DNA of 64,000 nt, from positions 35,531,001 to 35,595,000 of the forward strand of contig OX419755.1 in NCBI GenBank assembly GCA_948567375.1. Direction: 5' to 3'. Positions 12,601 through 24,479 of this stretch are shown in pieces (positions within the stretch are counted from its first letter, which is position 1; the number at the start of each line of letters is the position of its first letter). The notes below the pieces were generated by a model. It was not told the origin of the DNA and searched no databases. It saw only the letters and a list, made by a program, of their open reading frames with translations. The stretch is from Lunularia cruciata (taxonomy: Eukaryota; Streptophyta; Marchantiopsida; Lunulariales; Lunulariaceae). A program made the translations under genes and the position numbers.

Positions 12601-13062
12601 GAAAATTCAAAACTAGGTTAAATCGATGATATCCTGGGGTTTAAAACAAAATATTAACGTCATACTGATCTTCACACCTCTGAAGAGTTTCTGCCAGATT
12701 CCACTACAGGAAACGAGTCTTATCAGAACGAAACAGTCCAATCTAAACTAACACGCCAAATTCTTACCTTCAGCGCGATCGTCTCGCCTTCTCCTCCGAC
12801 CACGCTTCTCCAACCTAACGAACGTCTGGTAGTCCCCAGCCGCATTCTCATCACTTTCGCTTCCCGCATCATCCTCCACACCTCTCTGAGCCCTTTCCGT
12901 CGAAATCGCCCGCTCGCTAACCGACCAAATTTCAGACGAAGCACCGGAATCGATCAAAGAATCAGCAGCATTGCGCGAAATCGCCTCACTCTCTTGATGC
13001 ACACCTGATCCGAGCAAAAACCCGAAGGCCCGATCCACCCGTGTTTTGAAAGAGCTCTCCAT
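9624..13062 (-). CDS. TSSC4-like protein (probable spliceosome-assembly factor)
   Basis: Three exons, 12768-13062, 12204-12376 and 9624-10706, with GT/AG boundaries and matching phases, give 516 aa. The N-terminus MESSFKTRVDRAFGFLL fits the F..R....FG motif of the TSSC4 family, and VPDYVRNPSKYTHYTLEW in the last exon fits its most conserved block. Human TSSC4 acts in U5/tri-snRNP assembly; the plant role is inferred. The protein is mostly low-complexity and charged: an acidic, Arg-rich stretch at the exon 1/2 border (RGRRRRRDDR, LEEDSDDDIRQPKRRR), acidic repeats (EDEDEDAEV, EEEDEYDK) and Lys/Ser-rich linkers, consistent with a disordered nuclear protein. An alternative start lies 15 bases upstream at 13077. 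The second intron (10707-12203) is unusually long and contains a retrotransposon tail and a tandem repeat. The charged-protein model could fit another family, but the two motifs make TSSC4 the best call. Confidence 0.75.
11319..11448 (-). mobile_element. 130-bp 3'-end fragment of the RLE non-LTR element, inside an intron
   Basis: The sequence AAAAAGGCGACC...GCACCT matches only the last ~130 bases of the family seen at 4.1, 17.4 and 21.9 kb. It is bracketed by AAGTCTGGAGT at 11308-11318 and 11449-11459, an exact 11-base target-site duplication (its first bases may overlap element sequence). It is a severely 5'-truncated insertion in the long intron of the TSSC4-like gene. Confidence 0.85.
11603..11725. 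repeat. 56-bp tandem repeat in intron
   Basis: The unit beginning AGCGAAGCG recurs at 11605, 11661 and 11717, a period of 56 bases. The first two units are essentially identical and the third is partial. It lies in the TSSC4-like intron, on the opposite side of the retrotransposon fragment from exon 3. Confidence 0.85.
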
Positions 13063-13412
13063 TTCCAGCAACTGCAACAGTCCACGTCTGCACCAGCATA
13101 AGCGGATCTTCAGCCTCTTCCAAACTCCGAATTCCTAAACCCCAACGTTTCCCAATTTCTGAACTCTGTGCGCCATGTTCCCAACCTTTGGGCTTCCGGG
13201 AGCTTGACAAGTGAGCGCCTGCGTAGTTTCCTGGACTCGCCTTATTGGGACGCAGTTCCACTTGGGAGGTTCTGGTACTTCACTGCAGTACACTACAGTA
13301 CTGCTCACAGCACTACACCGTAGGAAAGTCTACGCCGTTCCATACACTGTTCCGTGATTACGTAGATCTCAAACCACAGGACACGTTACATTAGCGGTGG
13401 GATATCCACCAC
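13063..13412. other. Promoter-side region of the TSSC4-like gene
   Basis: Presumed 5' untranslated and promoter DNA of the minus-strand gene. It contains ACTACAG/CTGCAGTAC-type short repeats around 13280-13320. No other gene is seen. Confidence 0.35.
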
Positions 13413-13469
13413 TAATTAGTTTAGTGTCCATCTAATGGGATGCCCACTGGATGGACTCTAAACTAATTA
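13413..13469. repeat. 27-bp-arm inverted repeat
   Basis: Arms 13413-13439 and 13443-13469 (beginning TAATTAGTTTAG) pair at 24 of 27 positions around a 3-base loop. It could be a tiny MITE-like remnant or a structured end of the neighbouring transposon. Confidence 0.7.
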
Positions 13470-13486
13470 CAACTAACACTAAACTT

Positions 13487-13552
13487 CCTCTCCTCTCCCG
13501 TCTCCACACTCTCCCATTCCATTAGAGCGTGTGGAGACCGGAAGAGGAGAGG
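13487..13552. repeat. Hairpin-forming pyrimidine/purine inverted repeat
   Basis: The arm 13487-13512 (CCTCTCCTCT..CTCCACACTCT) is complemented by 13524-13552 (AGAGCGTGTGGAGA..AGAGGAGAGG) with few mismatches. The right arm resembles the 5' leader of the non-LTR element (a related GTGTGGAGAAGGCAGAGG sequence lies at the 5' end of copy C near 21.04 kb), so this probably marks the start of copy A. Confidence 0.6.
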
Positions 13553-14026
13553 GAGAGCAGTGAGAAGACATCTCGATAATGTATGAGTGCTTTTTAGCAA
13601 ATAGCACTCGAGTGAAAAGTTTTTTTTTTTTTTTTTTCAATTTCTGTTCTATTGGTATTTAGTTCGTAAATGATGGAAAATTGAATAGAAAGTTAGGAAA
13701 AATTTTAATTTTTTTGAGAGTTTAAAATGATTATTATAGATTGAAAATGATGGATTTGGAATTTTTATTTTTAATTTTTTGTTTTTCATGATTAAGTTTC
13801 ATTAGAATTTAATTTAAAAATTTTAGAAATAAAAATTAAAAATAATTATAAAAATTTATAAATTTTACGGTTCGGAGAGATTATTTTTTTATATGAATTA
13901 AGATATGAGGAATTGTGATTTTGTAAATATGGAAAAGAATATCATGTGTTATTATCATTATTTTTTATGTTAATCATGGTTACACTTTCTCATGTGGAGT
14001 TGTTTAGAGCGGCTCGAGATATACCA

Positions 14027-14089
14027 TGCTCGGTGTGTCACCGACGCTTTACCTCGCAAGGGGTGAAGATGCATGTGAGAAGGATGCAC
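14027..14089 (+). pseudogene. CCHH zinc finger of copy A
   Basis: CSVCHRRFTSQGVKMHVRRMH has the C-x2-C-x12-H-x4-H spacing of a C2H2 finger. N-terminal fingers of this kind help R2-type elements bind their target DNA. A degraded equivalent is visible in copy C near 20.47-20.53 kb on the other strand. Confidence 0.75.
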
Positions 14090-14979
14090 AAGGATTATGA
14101 TTGGACCACTTGGGATGCCCGCGTGCAACGAGCAATCACATCGACAATAGTGACACTCGGGATTACGCTTATTTCTTCTATCCCTTCATTGATCCTTCCA
14201 AGGATACCGATCAAGTCATGAGAGTGGTTAGCTTCTCATGTGGGTTGCATTTTGGGGTTATTTGAGACTAGTTTTCCATGTCCACGTCTATTCCAAAGGT
14301 TACTCTGCACACTCCATGATGATGCTAGATAGGCTTTTTGTCTACCACTTGATTGTTTGGCATGTGATACCTTGGACGAGTTAGCATGGTTCCTATTCCT
14401 CTTACTCACTCAATTGTGTCTTTGTTATGCTAGAGGAGGAAGTGCGGGGCATAGAGAGGTGGCTGCTAGATTTCATGGATTCCGAGTGAGGGATTGGGCG
14501 GCCCTGTAGGAGGAGTTTGTTAGGGCTACACGATTTAGGAGACAAACATTGCTACAAGATACCATAAAGTCCACTCGATTACGATGGTGTAAGACATTGG
14601 GTCAAGCGGGAGAGTTTAGTAGAGCAACACGAGCACTACATCCTTTGTCTATGGCTAGTCCTACTGATGAGACTATCTCCTCCCTATGCTCACTACATCC
14701 TATAGCAGTAGAGGGATTACCACTTGAGGTCTTAGATGATCAGCTTGAGCAGCCTTTATGTCTTGATAGGTCGTTATTTGCATAAGCATTGTGCATTGCC
14801 CCTCACCTTTCCTCAAGAGGCTTGTCAAGGATGGTTTATGAGCATCTTAGGGATTGCTTCCAGGCAGATGGTCCTTCTAGTGGTTTATTGAGTTGTTTTA
14901 GGTGGTTGTTGCAGTAGCAAGAGGAGACATTCCTATGTTTGTTAGTCGGGTGTTAGGTGCTAGTCGACTTCTCGCAATG

Positions 14980-15880
14980 GAAAAGGACATAGGGAGCATT
15001 AGACCAATTGCTATTTGAGAGAATTTTTTGCGTTTGGTCAGTTGTACCATTGTCCTTCAGCATCATTCTCACTTTCTACAACACCTTAGTCCACATCAGT
15101 TTGGAATAGCTACACCCAAAGGATGTGATGTTATATCTCTAGGCATTAGGGCACTCCTAGATATCCATTTGGAGTGGATCATCCTACAAGTGGATGTTGA
15201 GAATGCTTTTAATAGTGTCTCATGGGCATCCATCTTTAGAGAGCTTAGGGAGACTAGTGGATCCTTGGCAAGTCTCATACCTTTTGTGCGGTCTTTTTAT
15301 GGCTCACCTACTTCCCTTTACTACCAACACGGTGGTTCATAGGAGGGAATCACCATCTTGGGGTTAATTCTCGGTACACATCAGGGAGATCCTTTGGGAG
15401 GACCATTATTTTCCATGGCTCTCTTTAGAGCTCTCCTATCTACTACTTTGGCCATGCCAAGTTGTGTTTTTCCCTCCTTGGCAGTGATACACACATCGTA
15501 GGCCCTATAGATCAGATTAGGCAGGCCTTTGACTACTTGACTACCGAGCTACATCTAGTCAGCTTGAAAGTCAAGGTGTCAAAGTGATGGGCATGGTCCC
15601 TTTTAAGTATCCCTCCCTACCTTGAGCTTCCAAAGGGGTGTATCACATCCACAAATGGACTTTGTGTCTTGGAGTGCCAGTAGGATCGGAGGATTTTGTC
15701 ACACACTTCTTAGACGTTGCCCTTGCAAAGGATGTTCTCCATGGGGATGACCTTCTATTACTAGGAGATCCACAAGTGGCATTTGGTAGACTCTCTTCTA
15801 GAATTGCTCGTTGACCATCTTACCTCATCCATACAGTTCCCTCCTCACAATCCTTCCTATCACGTTTGAGACCATTTGAT
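14980..15880 (+). pseudogene. Reverse transcriptase domain of copy A
   Basis: Recognisable blocks are IRPIAI, the catalytic-Asp block LQVDVENAFNSVSW (about 15187-15228), HQGDPLGGPLF (about 15382-15414) and the remnant of the FADD-type active site, PSLA..THIVGP, near 15470-15510. A one-base deletion sits exactly in the active-site codons (GCAGTGAT for an expected GCAGATGAT), destroying the frame there. The thumb continues with LEVPVGSEDFVTHFLDVALAKD-like sequence in a shifted frame. The domain would copy element RNA into DNA at the nicked target. No function is expected now. Confidence 0.75.
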
Positions 15881-16419
15881 AGGAGGATTATGGGAGTCTT
15901 TGGTGATATTATTGGACCAAGGACATTTGAGTGTGGGACAAGGCATTTGGCACATAGACAGATGGCTCTGCCAATCTTATGTGGTGGGGTTGGCTTGCTA
16001 TTTGTGGAGGAGATGGCACCTGTAGCATTTTTGGGTAGTTAGGCTCTCTCGGCACTCCTACTTTCCTCTCATTTTGTGGTTGTTGATAGGCCGGTTTTGG
16101 AGACTTATGTGACAAAAGTGGAGGGAAGATTCTTTTCTCTCATATATTACTATGGCAGACAAGAGATAGTCTATTCCCATGTGCATGAGAGGATTTTCCA
16201 CCTTTTGCTTCATTAGCATTAGATTGGACTAGAGGTTTATAGTCTTCCTTGATAGAGCAATAGTGTGAGCATATGTTACATTCTCTCTTAGTCGACTCGT
16301 CCATTCCTCAAGCTACTAAAGCACATTTTGCTCTTGCTCTAGCAAGGGTGTAGGCTCTTGGATCCTAGCACAACCGTGCATTAGGGCATTCCAACTTGCA
16401 CCAGCTACTTTGTCTAAAG

Positions 16420-16960
16420 CGATGAGGTTTGGCCTAGGTTTGGTCCTCCCATTTGCATCTTCATTACTCACTTGTGAGTGTGGTTCTACACTAGATGCCG
16501 CAACGGTCCAAATGACACGGTGTCCTTTTGGAGGACAAAGGATAGCTCCCATGATGCCATTAGGGACATAGTGTTTGCTATGGCATAAGAGAGTGGATAT
16601 GTGATTTTTTGTATGCTTTGCAAATGACACAAGCCAGAGCAGACTTATACTTGGTCCAAGCTGATCAGGTGATATTAGCAAATGTTGTGGTTACGGACCC
16701 TATGAGGGATATAGTTTTGGAGGGAATGATTACCCATTCTCCCTGGATGGGCAGCAAGTGCAACCGTAGGTTGTAAGGTCTCCAAGTATAGGAGCATGCA
16801 GCAAGATCACCTCTTTGTTCCTCTAGGATGGAGTTATATGGAGTGATGGACATGGCATTTGACACATTTGTCAGGGAGTGCACGAGAGCTTATCATGTTA
16901 AGCGTCAAGGGGTAACACTCTCACTCTCATACTTTGTAGCATATTTTAGACAGCGTGTGT
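16420..16960 (+). pseudogene. Restriction-like endonuclease domain of copy A
   Basis: Across frames this matches the copy B endonuclease: CECGSTLDAATV.MTRCPFGGQRIA, a frame-shifted HDAIRD region, VVVTDPMRD, ITHSP and a final segment resembling AFDTFVRECTRAYHV. The CxC zinc ligands are kept here, but the His of VHMTRC is Gln and several stops interrupt the frame. Confidence 0.65.
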
Positions 16961-17380
16961 CCATTGCTCTATAGAGAGCAGTGGTTGGTGCAATCCATAG
17001 GAGAGCAATCCCATTAGGTGATGTTTCTTTGGATGCTCCAGTTGTGTGTAGACCGTACACCTTGCATAGCTCGGATATCTTAGGTGCAGTAGGGCAGATT
17101 TCTCATATAGACTATATTGGGGCTTTGCTCCATTTTACCTTTTTTGTCTCTCCCTTGTACAGCTTGATGGGGTCTTCCCATCCTTTTATGTGGTCATCTT
17201 TTTTTTTGTTTTGTGTTTTGAATGGTTTAAATATTTTATGCGGTAACGTCAAAATGTACAGTACTTTAGTTTAGATATGTTTCATGAATGTAAAACGGTA
17301 AACCCACCTCAATTTTTTGGTAAATCAACCAATAACGTCAGTTAGACATGTTTTATGAATAGGAATGGTAAAGGGAAAGG

Positions 17381-20300
17381 GGTGATCACGCAAAAAAAAA
17401 GATGGATAGGAAGACCCCATCAAGCCGTAAAAGGGCGAGACAAAAAAAAGGTAAAATGTGGCTTAGCCCCAATAGAGTGAACATGAAAAATCTGCCCTAT
17501 TGCATCTAAGATATCCAAGCTATGCAAGTAATATTATCTACAAAAAACTAGAGCATTTGAAGAAGCATCACCTAGTGTGATTGCTCTCCTATGAATTGTC
17601 TTAGCCAATGTACTCTTTAGACCAGTGGACACATGTTGTCTAAAATATGCTACAAAGTGTGAGAGTGAGAGTAGTACCCTCAGGCGCCTAACATGATAAG
17701 CTCTTGTGCACTCTCTGACAAATGTGTCAAACATTATGCCCATCTCTCCATATGGCTCCAAGGCTAGAGGAACAAAGAGGTGATCTTGTTATATATCGCT
17801 ATACTTAGAGACCTTGTGAGCTGATATTGCACTCACTGCCCATCCCATGGGATGGGTAATCACTCCTTCCAAAATTGTATCACACATAGGGTCCATAACC
17901 ACGATATCTGCTACTATCACTTGATCATCTCATACCAAGTATAAGTTTGTCGTGACACATGTTGTTTGCAAAGCATACAAACTCTCCTTCCAAGCCAAGT
18001 ATCCACTCTCTTGTGCCATAGCAAACATTATGCTCCTAATAGCATCATGGTAGAAGACATTATGTCATATGGAGTGATGTTGCATCTAGTGTAGAACCAC
18101 ACTCACAAGTGAGTAATGAAGATGTAGATGGGTGGACCAAACCTAGACAAAACCTCATTGTTGTAGAGAAAGTAGTTGGTGCAAGTCGGAATGCCCTAAT
18201 GCATGGTCTAGCTAGGATCCAAGAGCATGCATCCTTGTCGAAGCAAGAGCAAAGACGTGCTCCAGTAGCCTAAGGAATGGATGACTCAACTAAGAGAGAA
18301 TGTAGCATATGTTGACATTGTTGCTCCATCAAGGAAGACTATAAACCTTTAGTCCAATCTAACAATAGTGAAGCAAAAGATAGAAGGTCCTTGCATGCTT
18401 GTGTGGATAGACTATCTCTTATCTGCCGCAATAACACCTAGAGAAAAAAGGATCCCTCCTCCACCTCTGTCATGTAAGTCTCCAAAACCGGCCTATCAAC
18501 AACCACAAAATGAGAAGAAAGTAGAGGTGTTGAGAGAGCACAACTACCCAAAAATGCTATAGGTGTCATCTCCTCCAAAGATAGCAAGCCAACCCCTCCA
18601 CATGAGATTGGTAGAGATATTTGTCTATGTGCCAAATCCCCTATCACACACTCAAATGTCCTTGGTCCAATAATATCACCAAAGACTCCCATAATCCTCC
18701 TATCAAAGGCTCTCAAACATGAGAGGAAGGTCAAGGAGGGAGGAACTATATGGATGAGGTAAGTCGGTCAACAAGAAATACTAGAAGAGGTATACCAAAA
18801 GCCACATGCAGATCTCCTAGTAATGGAAGGTCATCCATATGGAGAATATCCTCTGCAAGGGCAACGTCTAAGAAGCATGTGACAAAATCCTCAAATCCTA
18901 TTGGCACTCCAAGAACACATAATCCATCTAAAGATGTGATACACCCTTCTAGAAGCTCAAGGTGGTGAGGTATACCTAAAGGGGACCATGCCTTACACTT
19001 TGACACCTTTATTCTCAAGCCTACTAGATGTAGCTTGGTAGTCAAGTGGTCAAAGGCCGGCCTAATTTGATCTAGAGGGCACACAATGTGTGTATCATTT
19101 GCCAAGGAGGGAAATACATAACCTGGCATGGCCAAAGAAGTAGATAAGAGAGCTCTAAAGTGAACCATGGAAAATAAGGGTCACATTAAAGGATCTAAGT
19201 GACATGTACCAACAATTGACTCCAAGACGGTAACTCCTTCTTGTGAACAATCGTGATGGTAGTAAAAGGAAGTAAGAGAGCCATAAAAAGACGGCACAAA
19301 AGGAATAAGACTTGCCAAGGATCTACCAGCCTCCCTAAGCTCTCTAAATATAGATGCTTGTGACATGCTATTAAGATGTTTCTTAACATCCACGTGTGAC
19401 CCACTGCGGATGAATATCTAGGAGTGCCCTAATGTCTAGAGATATATCCTCACATCCTCCAAGTGTAGCTACCCCAAACTGATGTGGACCGGGGCGTTGT
19501 TGAAAGTGAGAACAATGCTAAAAGACAATGGTGCAGCTGACCAAACACAAAAAGATCTCTCCAATTGCATCGGTCTAATGCCCCTCGTGTCTTTCTCCAT
19601 CACAAGAAGTAGAGCACCTAACACCCAACTAACAAAAATAAGAATGTCTCCTCTTGCTATTGTTATAGCCACCTGAAACAACTTGATAAAATTACTAAAG
19701 GGATCATCTGCCTAAAAGCAATCTCTAAGATGCTTATATACTATCCCTAACAAGCCTCTTGAGGAAAGGCTAGGAGCATTGCACAATGCTTGTGCAAAAA
19801 GCAACCTATCAAGACATAAAGGCTGCTCATGTTAATAATCTAAGACCTCTAGTGTCAATCCTTCTCCTACCATAAGATGTAGTGAACAATGAGAAAAGAT
19901 AATCTCATCAGTAGGAATAGCCATATACAAAGAGTGTAGTGCTTTTGCTACTCTACTAAACTCTCCCGCTTGACCCAATGTCTTACACCGTCATAATTAA
20001 GTAGACTCTGTGGTATCCAATGGAAAAACCTATCTCCTAAAATGTGTAGCCCTAATAGACTCATCATGTAGGGCCACCCAATCCACAGCTTGGAATTGAA
20101 AAATCTAGTAGTCACCTCTTTATGCCCCACATGTCCCCCTCTAGCATAACAAAGATACCATCGAGGGAGTAAGAGGAATAAGAACCATGCTAACTTACCA
20201 AGGAATCACATGCCAAACAATCAAGCGGTAGGCAAAAGGCCTATCTAGTATCATCATGGAGTATATGGGGTAGCCTATGGAATAGACGTGGAAGTAGAAA

Positions 20301-21060
20301 ACTAGTCCCAAATAACCCCAAAATGCAGCCCGCTTGAGAAGCTAACCACTACCATGGCTCAGTATCCTTGGAACAATCAATGAAGAGATAGAAGAAGCAT
20401 GCATTATCACTATTTTGAATGTGGTTGCTTGCCTCAAGTGATCATCTCAAGTGGTCCAGTCATAGTCCTTGTGCATCCTTCCCACATGGGTCTTTACCCC
20501 TTGCGAGGTAAAGCATCAATGACACACTAGCCATAGTATATCTCCTAGCAGCTCTAAACATCACTACATGGAAGATGTAGCCATGGCTAGCACAAGAATA
20601 ACAATAGTAACACATGATGCTCCTCTCAATGTCTCCTCATATCTGCAAAACAACAACATCCCAACTCACAAGAGAAAATACAATATCTCCAAACCCAAAA
20701 AACTATAAACTCTCATAACTTCCAAATTCCATCTCAAAAAATTTCAAACTAAGTTCCCATGGAACTCAATCATGAAAACCAAGATATTAGACATTAAAAA
20801 TCCTGGCCCATCACTCTCAATGGGTAATGATCACTATAAACCCTAAATAACCCTAAATAACCTAAAATTACCCATAACTTTCAACTCAATTCTCCATAAT
20901 CTTCAATCTAGGTACCAATGGAACCAAAATTCAAAAACAAATAGAATCTACTATTCACTCAAGTGCTATATGCTAGAGAGTTTTCAGAAAATTTATATCT
21001 TCACTCTCACAACATTCCCTTTCCTCTGCCTTCTCCACACTCTTTCGAACCAACTCGCAA
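17381..21060 (-). mobile_element. Near-full-length RLE-type non-LTR retrotransposon (copy C), degenerate
   Basis: A second ~3.7-kb copy in inverted orientation, tail to tail with copy A and separated from it by only about 170 bases. From 5' to 3' (right to left) it shows a leader matching that of copy A (near 20.9-21.05 kb), a decayed zinc finger, reverse transcriptase, thumb and endonuclease remnants, then the shared GATGG...GACCCCATCAAG tail. Multiple stops make it inactive. Confidence 0.8.
18438..19404 (-). pseudogene. Reverse transcriptase and thumb of copy C
   Basis: Open stretches encode a decayed catalytic-Asp block (residues resembling HTWMLRNILIACHK in a shifted frame), then FRALLSTSLAMPGYVFPSLANDTHIVCP and a thumb with CKAWSPLGIPHHLELLEG, LCVLGVPIGFEDFVTCFLDVALAED, PLLGDLHVAFGIP and FDRRIMGVFGDIIGPRTFE. 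The active-site FADD is FAND-like here (LANDTH): a GAT to AAT change replaces the first catalytic Asp, a different lesion from the deletion in copy A. Confidence 0.7.
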
Positions 21061-21917
21061 CTTTAGAATAGATGATTTAGTGTACAGATTATCAAAAAAC
21101 CATATATCAACAATAATATGGTAAACACACTTCACCTTTTGGGAAATCTACCTCACCATATACTAAAATCTAGTCTTACTGTTAGTTTTAACAAAAATAG
21201 ATCCAATGAGTAAGGAACATCAATGAGTAACAATTAATAGCAAGTAGTGGTAGGGGTCTAGGACCCTACCCCCAGCTAGGGTCTCATTGCCAGGTCAGAA
21301 AGCCTAGAATGGACGGCCTCTCCTTGCAAGGTTGTTGGGGCATTGCTCCAAAAGGAAAATTAGATCAAAGAATTTCTTTGTTTGTTTGATAGCAATGTTT
21401 TGAATTGAAAGAGTTGCAGATTGTTGTATCAACCTAAAATTGAACTTTTTTCCTTGTATATATGTATACAACATTTCTATATATATGAAGAAGTGCTTGC
21501 ATCACATATTGCATGTATATCAATGAACAAAAAAAAATTTCACCTCCATTATAAGATAGATTTACAAGAGTGAAGACTTGAAAACCACATGTTATGCATT
21601 AAGTGATGGGACTTGCTTCATGAGGCACTAAGCACTAGCTCTTATTTGGTCCATTGGTTCTCAACGTCACTTCCTGTTAAATCTATTCTTGTTAGAACAA
21701 AATGTCAAATTTGCTTGGTATTATACAATGGTGTAGATTTCTCAAAAAGGTGAGGTGGGTTTACCAATTCCCTTTATGAATTTATGTTATATTGATGTTC
21801 AATATTTCATTTGTCCATATTAGCTGAATCTTGTTTTAGATTATAATTTAGACTTTGATTTCTTCCCCCATAGATCAAGTTCTATGTAGGATAGAAGATA
21901 GAACAAAGAAAAGGCAA
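21061..21917. other. Spacer between non-LTR copies
   Basis: AT-rich DNA without coding signal. Short motifs related to GGTGAGGTGGGTTTACC (near 21.75 kb) recur near 21.14 and 17.31 kb, suggesting that the spacers next to these elements share a common older repeat. Confidence 0.4.
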
Positions 21918-23616
21918 CCTCATAGCAAACACAAATGATGGAAAGATCCCATCAAGCCTTACAAAGGAGAGACAAAAGAGGTAAAATGGGACTATGCTCC
22001 GATATTGTCAATATGAGAAATCTACACTTAAGATATCCAAGTTAAGCAAGTCATAAATTCTACAAACAAGTTGAGCATATGAAGAAGCATCACCTAGTGG
22101 ATTCTCCTATGGATTGCACCAGCCAATCCTTTGTAGAGCAATGGACATACATTGTCTAAAGTATGCTACAAAGTATTAGAGTGAGAGTGGTGCACTTGAC
22201 ATCTTATATGATAAGCTCGGGTGCACTCCCTAACAAATGTGTCAAATGCCATGTCCATAGCTCCATTTAATTCCAAGGCTAGAGGAACAAAGAGGTGACC
22301 TTGTTGCATACTCCTACACTTGGAGACCTTGCATGATGCTGCTCTGCTCACCACCCATCCAAGGGGATGAGTAATCACTCCCTCCAAAACAACATCATGT
22401 GTAGGATCTATAACTACAACATCTACCACTATCACTTGATCATCTCAAACCAAATATAAGTATGCTCAAACATATGTCATATGCAATGCATATGAATGCT
22501 CCTTTCCAAGCCAAGTATATCTAGTCTCTCATGCCATAGAAAACATTATATCCTTGATAGCATCATGGGTAGTTATCCTCCAAAAGGACATAGTGTCATA
22601 TGCACTAATGTTGCATCTAGTGTAGAACTATACTTGCAAGTGAGAAATGAAGATGTAGACGTGTGGACCAAACCTAGGCAAAACCTCATCACCATAAATA
22701 AAGTAGTTGGTGCAAGATAGAATGCCCTAATACATGGTTGAGCTAGGACCCAAGAGCTTGCACCCTTCCCTGAGCAAGAGCAAAGATGAGCTTTAGTTGC
22801 CCAAGGAATGGACCCGTCAACTAGGGAAGAATGTAGCGTATAATGATATTGTCGCTCCATTAAGGAAGATTTCAAACCTCTAGTCCAATCTGATGGTAGT
22901 GAAGCAAAGGATGGAAGGTCTCTCATACCCTTAAGGATAGACCATTTCTTGTCTATCACAATAAAATCCAGAGAAAAAAGGATCTCTCCTCCACCTTAGT
23001 CACATATGTCTCCAAAACTAGCCTATCTGCAACCACAAAAACAAAAAGGGAGGAAAGTAGGGTGCAAAGAGAGCTCAATTCTTAAAAAATGCTATAGGTA
23101 TTGTCTCCTCCACATAAAATAGGTCTACCCCTCTACACAAGATCAGAGATGTTTTTATATGTGTCAAGTCTCCTATCACACACTTGAATGTCAATAGTCA
23201 GATGATATCACCAAAGACTCCCATAATCCTCTTATCAAAAACTCTCAGACGTGATAGGAAGGTCAAGGAAGGAAGAATAGTGCAAAAAAGGTAAGTCGGT
23301 TGACATGCAATGCTAGAGGAGAGTATACCAAATGCCACTTGCGGATCTCTTAGCAGAGGAGAGTCATCCACATGGAGACTATCCTTTGCAAGGGCAATGA
23401 ATAAGAAGCATGTGATAAAATCCTTGGATACTACTTGCACTCTAAGAATAGATATTATGTCTGTAAATGTGATACAATACTCTAGAAGCTCAAAGTGGAG
23501 AGAAATACCTAAAGGGAACAATGTTTTGCACCATGACACCTTGACTCTCTAGCCTACAAGATCTAGCTTGGTAGTCAAGTGATCAAAGGCATGCCTAATC
23601 TAATCTATGGGGTTGT
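21918..23616 (-). mobile_element. 5'-truncated RLE-type non-LTR retrotransposon (copy D)
   Basis: Starts with the family tail (AAGGCAACC...GATCCCATCAAGCC) and carries endonuclease remnants (22166-22959: ITHPLGWVVSRAAS, FVPLALELNGAM, AFDTFVRECTRAYH, a CKYSSTLDATLVHMTLCPFGG-like zinc segment) and part of the thumb (23198-23539: LRDPQVAFGI, RIMGVFGDII). It ends near 23616, just downstream of the reverse transcriptase active site, so it is a truncated dead copy. Confidence 0.75.
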
Positions 23617-24479
23617 AATGTCCCAAGGGCAAGAGAACCCCCAAGAGAAACACAAGAGAAACCCAAGGCCTCACCACTCAATACTCCAATGCTCCAAAGG
23701 AGCACCTTGTCTTTATTACATAGCAAAGAGATCCACTCAAAGGGAGCTCCACCATTGGATCAAATACATGGATTTGTGATATGTCAATGAGCTCCACCCT
23801 TAGATTACTTACATGGATTAGTGACATGTCAATCCTTGTCCTATTTGGTTGGTCAAACAAGTTTAACTATAAGGAATCTTTGGAAAATCTTCCTATAGGA
23901 AGCTTAGAACGGTGTGGATGAGGTACAATTGGAAAGCTCTCAACAAGACAAACAAGGGAGGAGTGAAAGCTCTTTATGAGATGAACAAGAGTCTATAGTT
24001 GCTTTCTCATCATGTTTCTTCCCATCAATTTCACAAGATACCTATATGTTGGGCACTTTGGAGGATGTAGTTTAAGCTTGTCAACTTTTACACTCTACCT
24101 AGAGACCTCAAGCAAAAATGCAAGGTTTGGAATTCATGGGTAATCTTCACTCCATTTGAATTCCAACTAATGTTCTAGCTCCTAATAGGAGGTTTGAGGG
24201 TTTTGGTGCTCTCCTCTAAGAGAGGAACTGAATTTTATTTTATTTATCTCAATCACTTTGGTTCAAGCTATTGCCCATCCTCATTTACTCCTCAATTGTG
24301 GAACACACATGTGATGTATTATATTGATAAGATGCTATATCCCTAGAGCCTCCTATTTGGTACTTCTTACACCACCTACGAGCATGCTCCTACTCCATCT
24401 ACTTACTTTTGATAGTACCATATGTTAGACTTTCTCCACTCTATTAGGACCATGTATATTCCTATCATTATGAAATGAG
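23617..24479. other. Unassigned repeat-like spacer
   Basis: Begins TGTAATGTCCC, an LTR-like start, but no matching partner or TG..CA end was found. Two ~45-base degenerate direct repeats (GAGCTCCACC...ATGTCAAT) lie near 23741-23785 and 23790-23834. No gene recognised. Confidence 0.35.

Larger units (their letters stand above)
13487..17213 (+). mobile_element. Near-full-length RLE-type non-LTR retrotransposon (copy A), degenerate
   Basis: This ~3.7-kb unit has a 5' leader with a long T tract (13621-13638), a CCHH zinc finger, a reverse transcriptase, a C-terminal endonuclease domain and a T-rich 3' tail near 17190-17213. The order matches the single-ORF, R2-like organisation of site-directed non-LTR elements. 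Many stops and frameshifts break the frame, so it is inactive. Copy C, of almost the same length, lies immediately downstream in the opposite orientation. Confidence 0.8.

Noticed and set aside
20836-20865. CCCTAAA-like repeats resembling plant telomeres (AAACCCTAAATAACCCTAAATAACC)
   Set aside because: Only two imperfect units within the AT-rich leader of copy C; not a telomeric array.
23619-23630. TGTAATGTCCC as the start of an LTR
   Set aside because: No second copy, primer site or coding region was found to pair with it.
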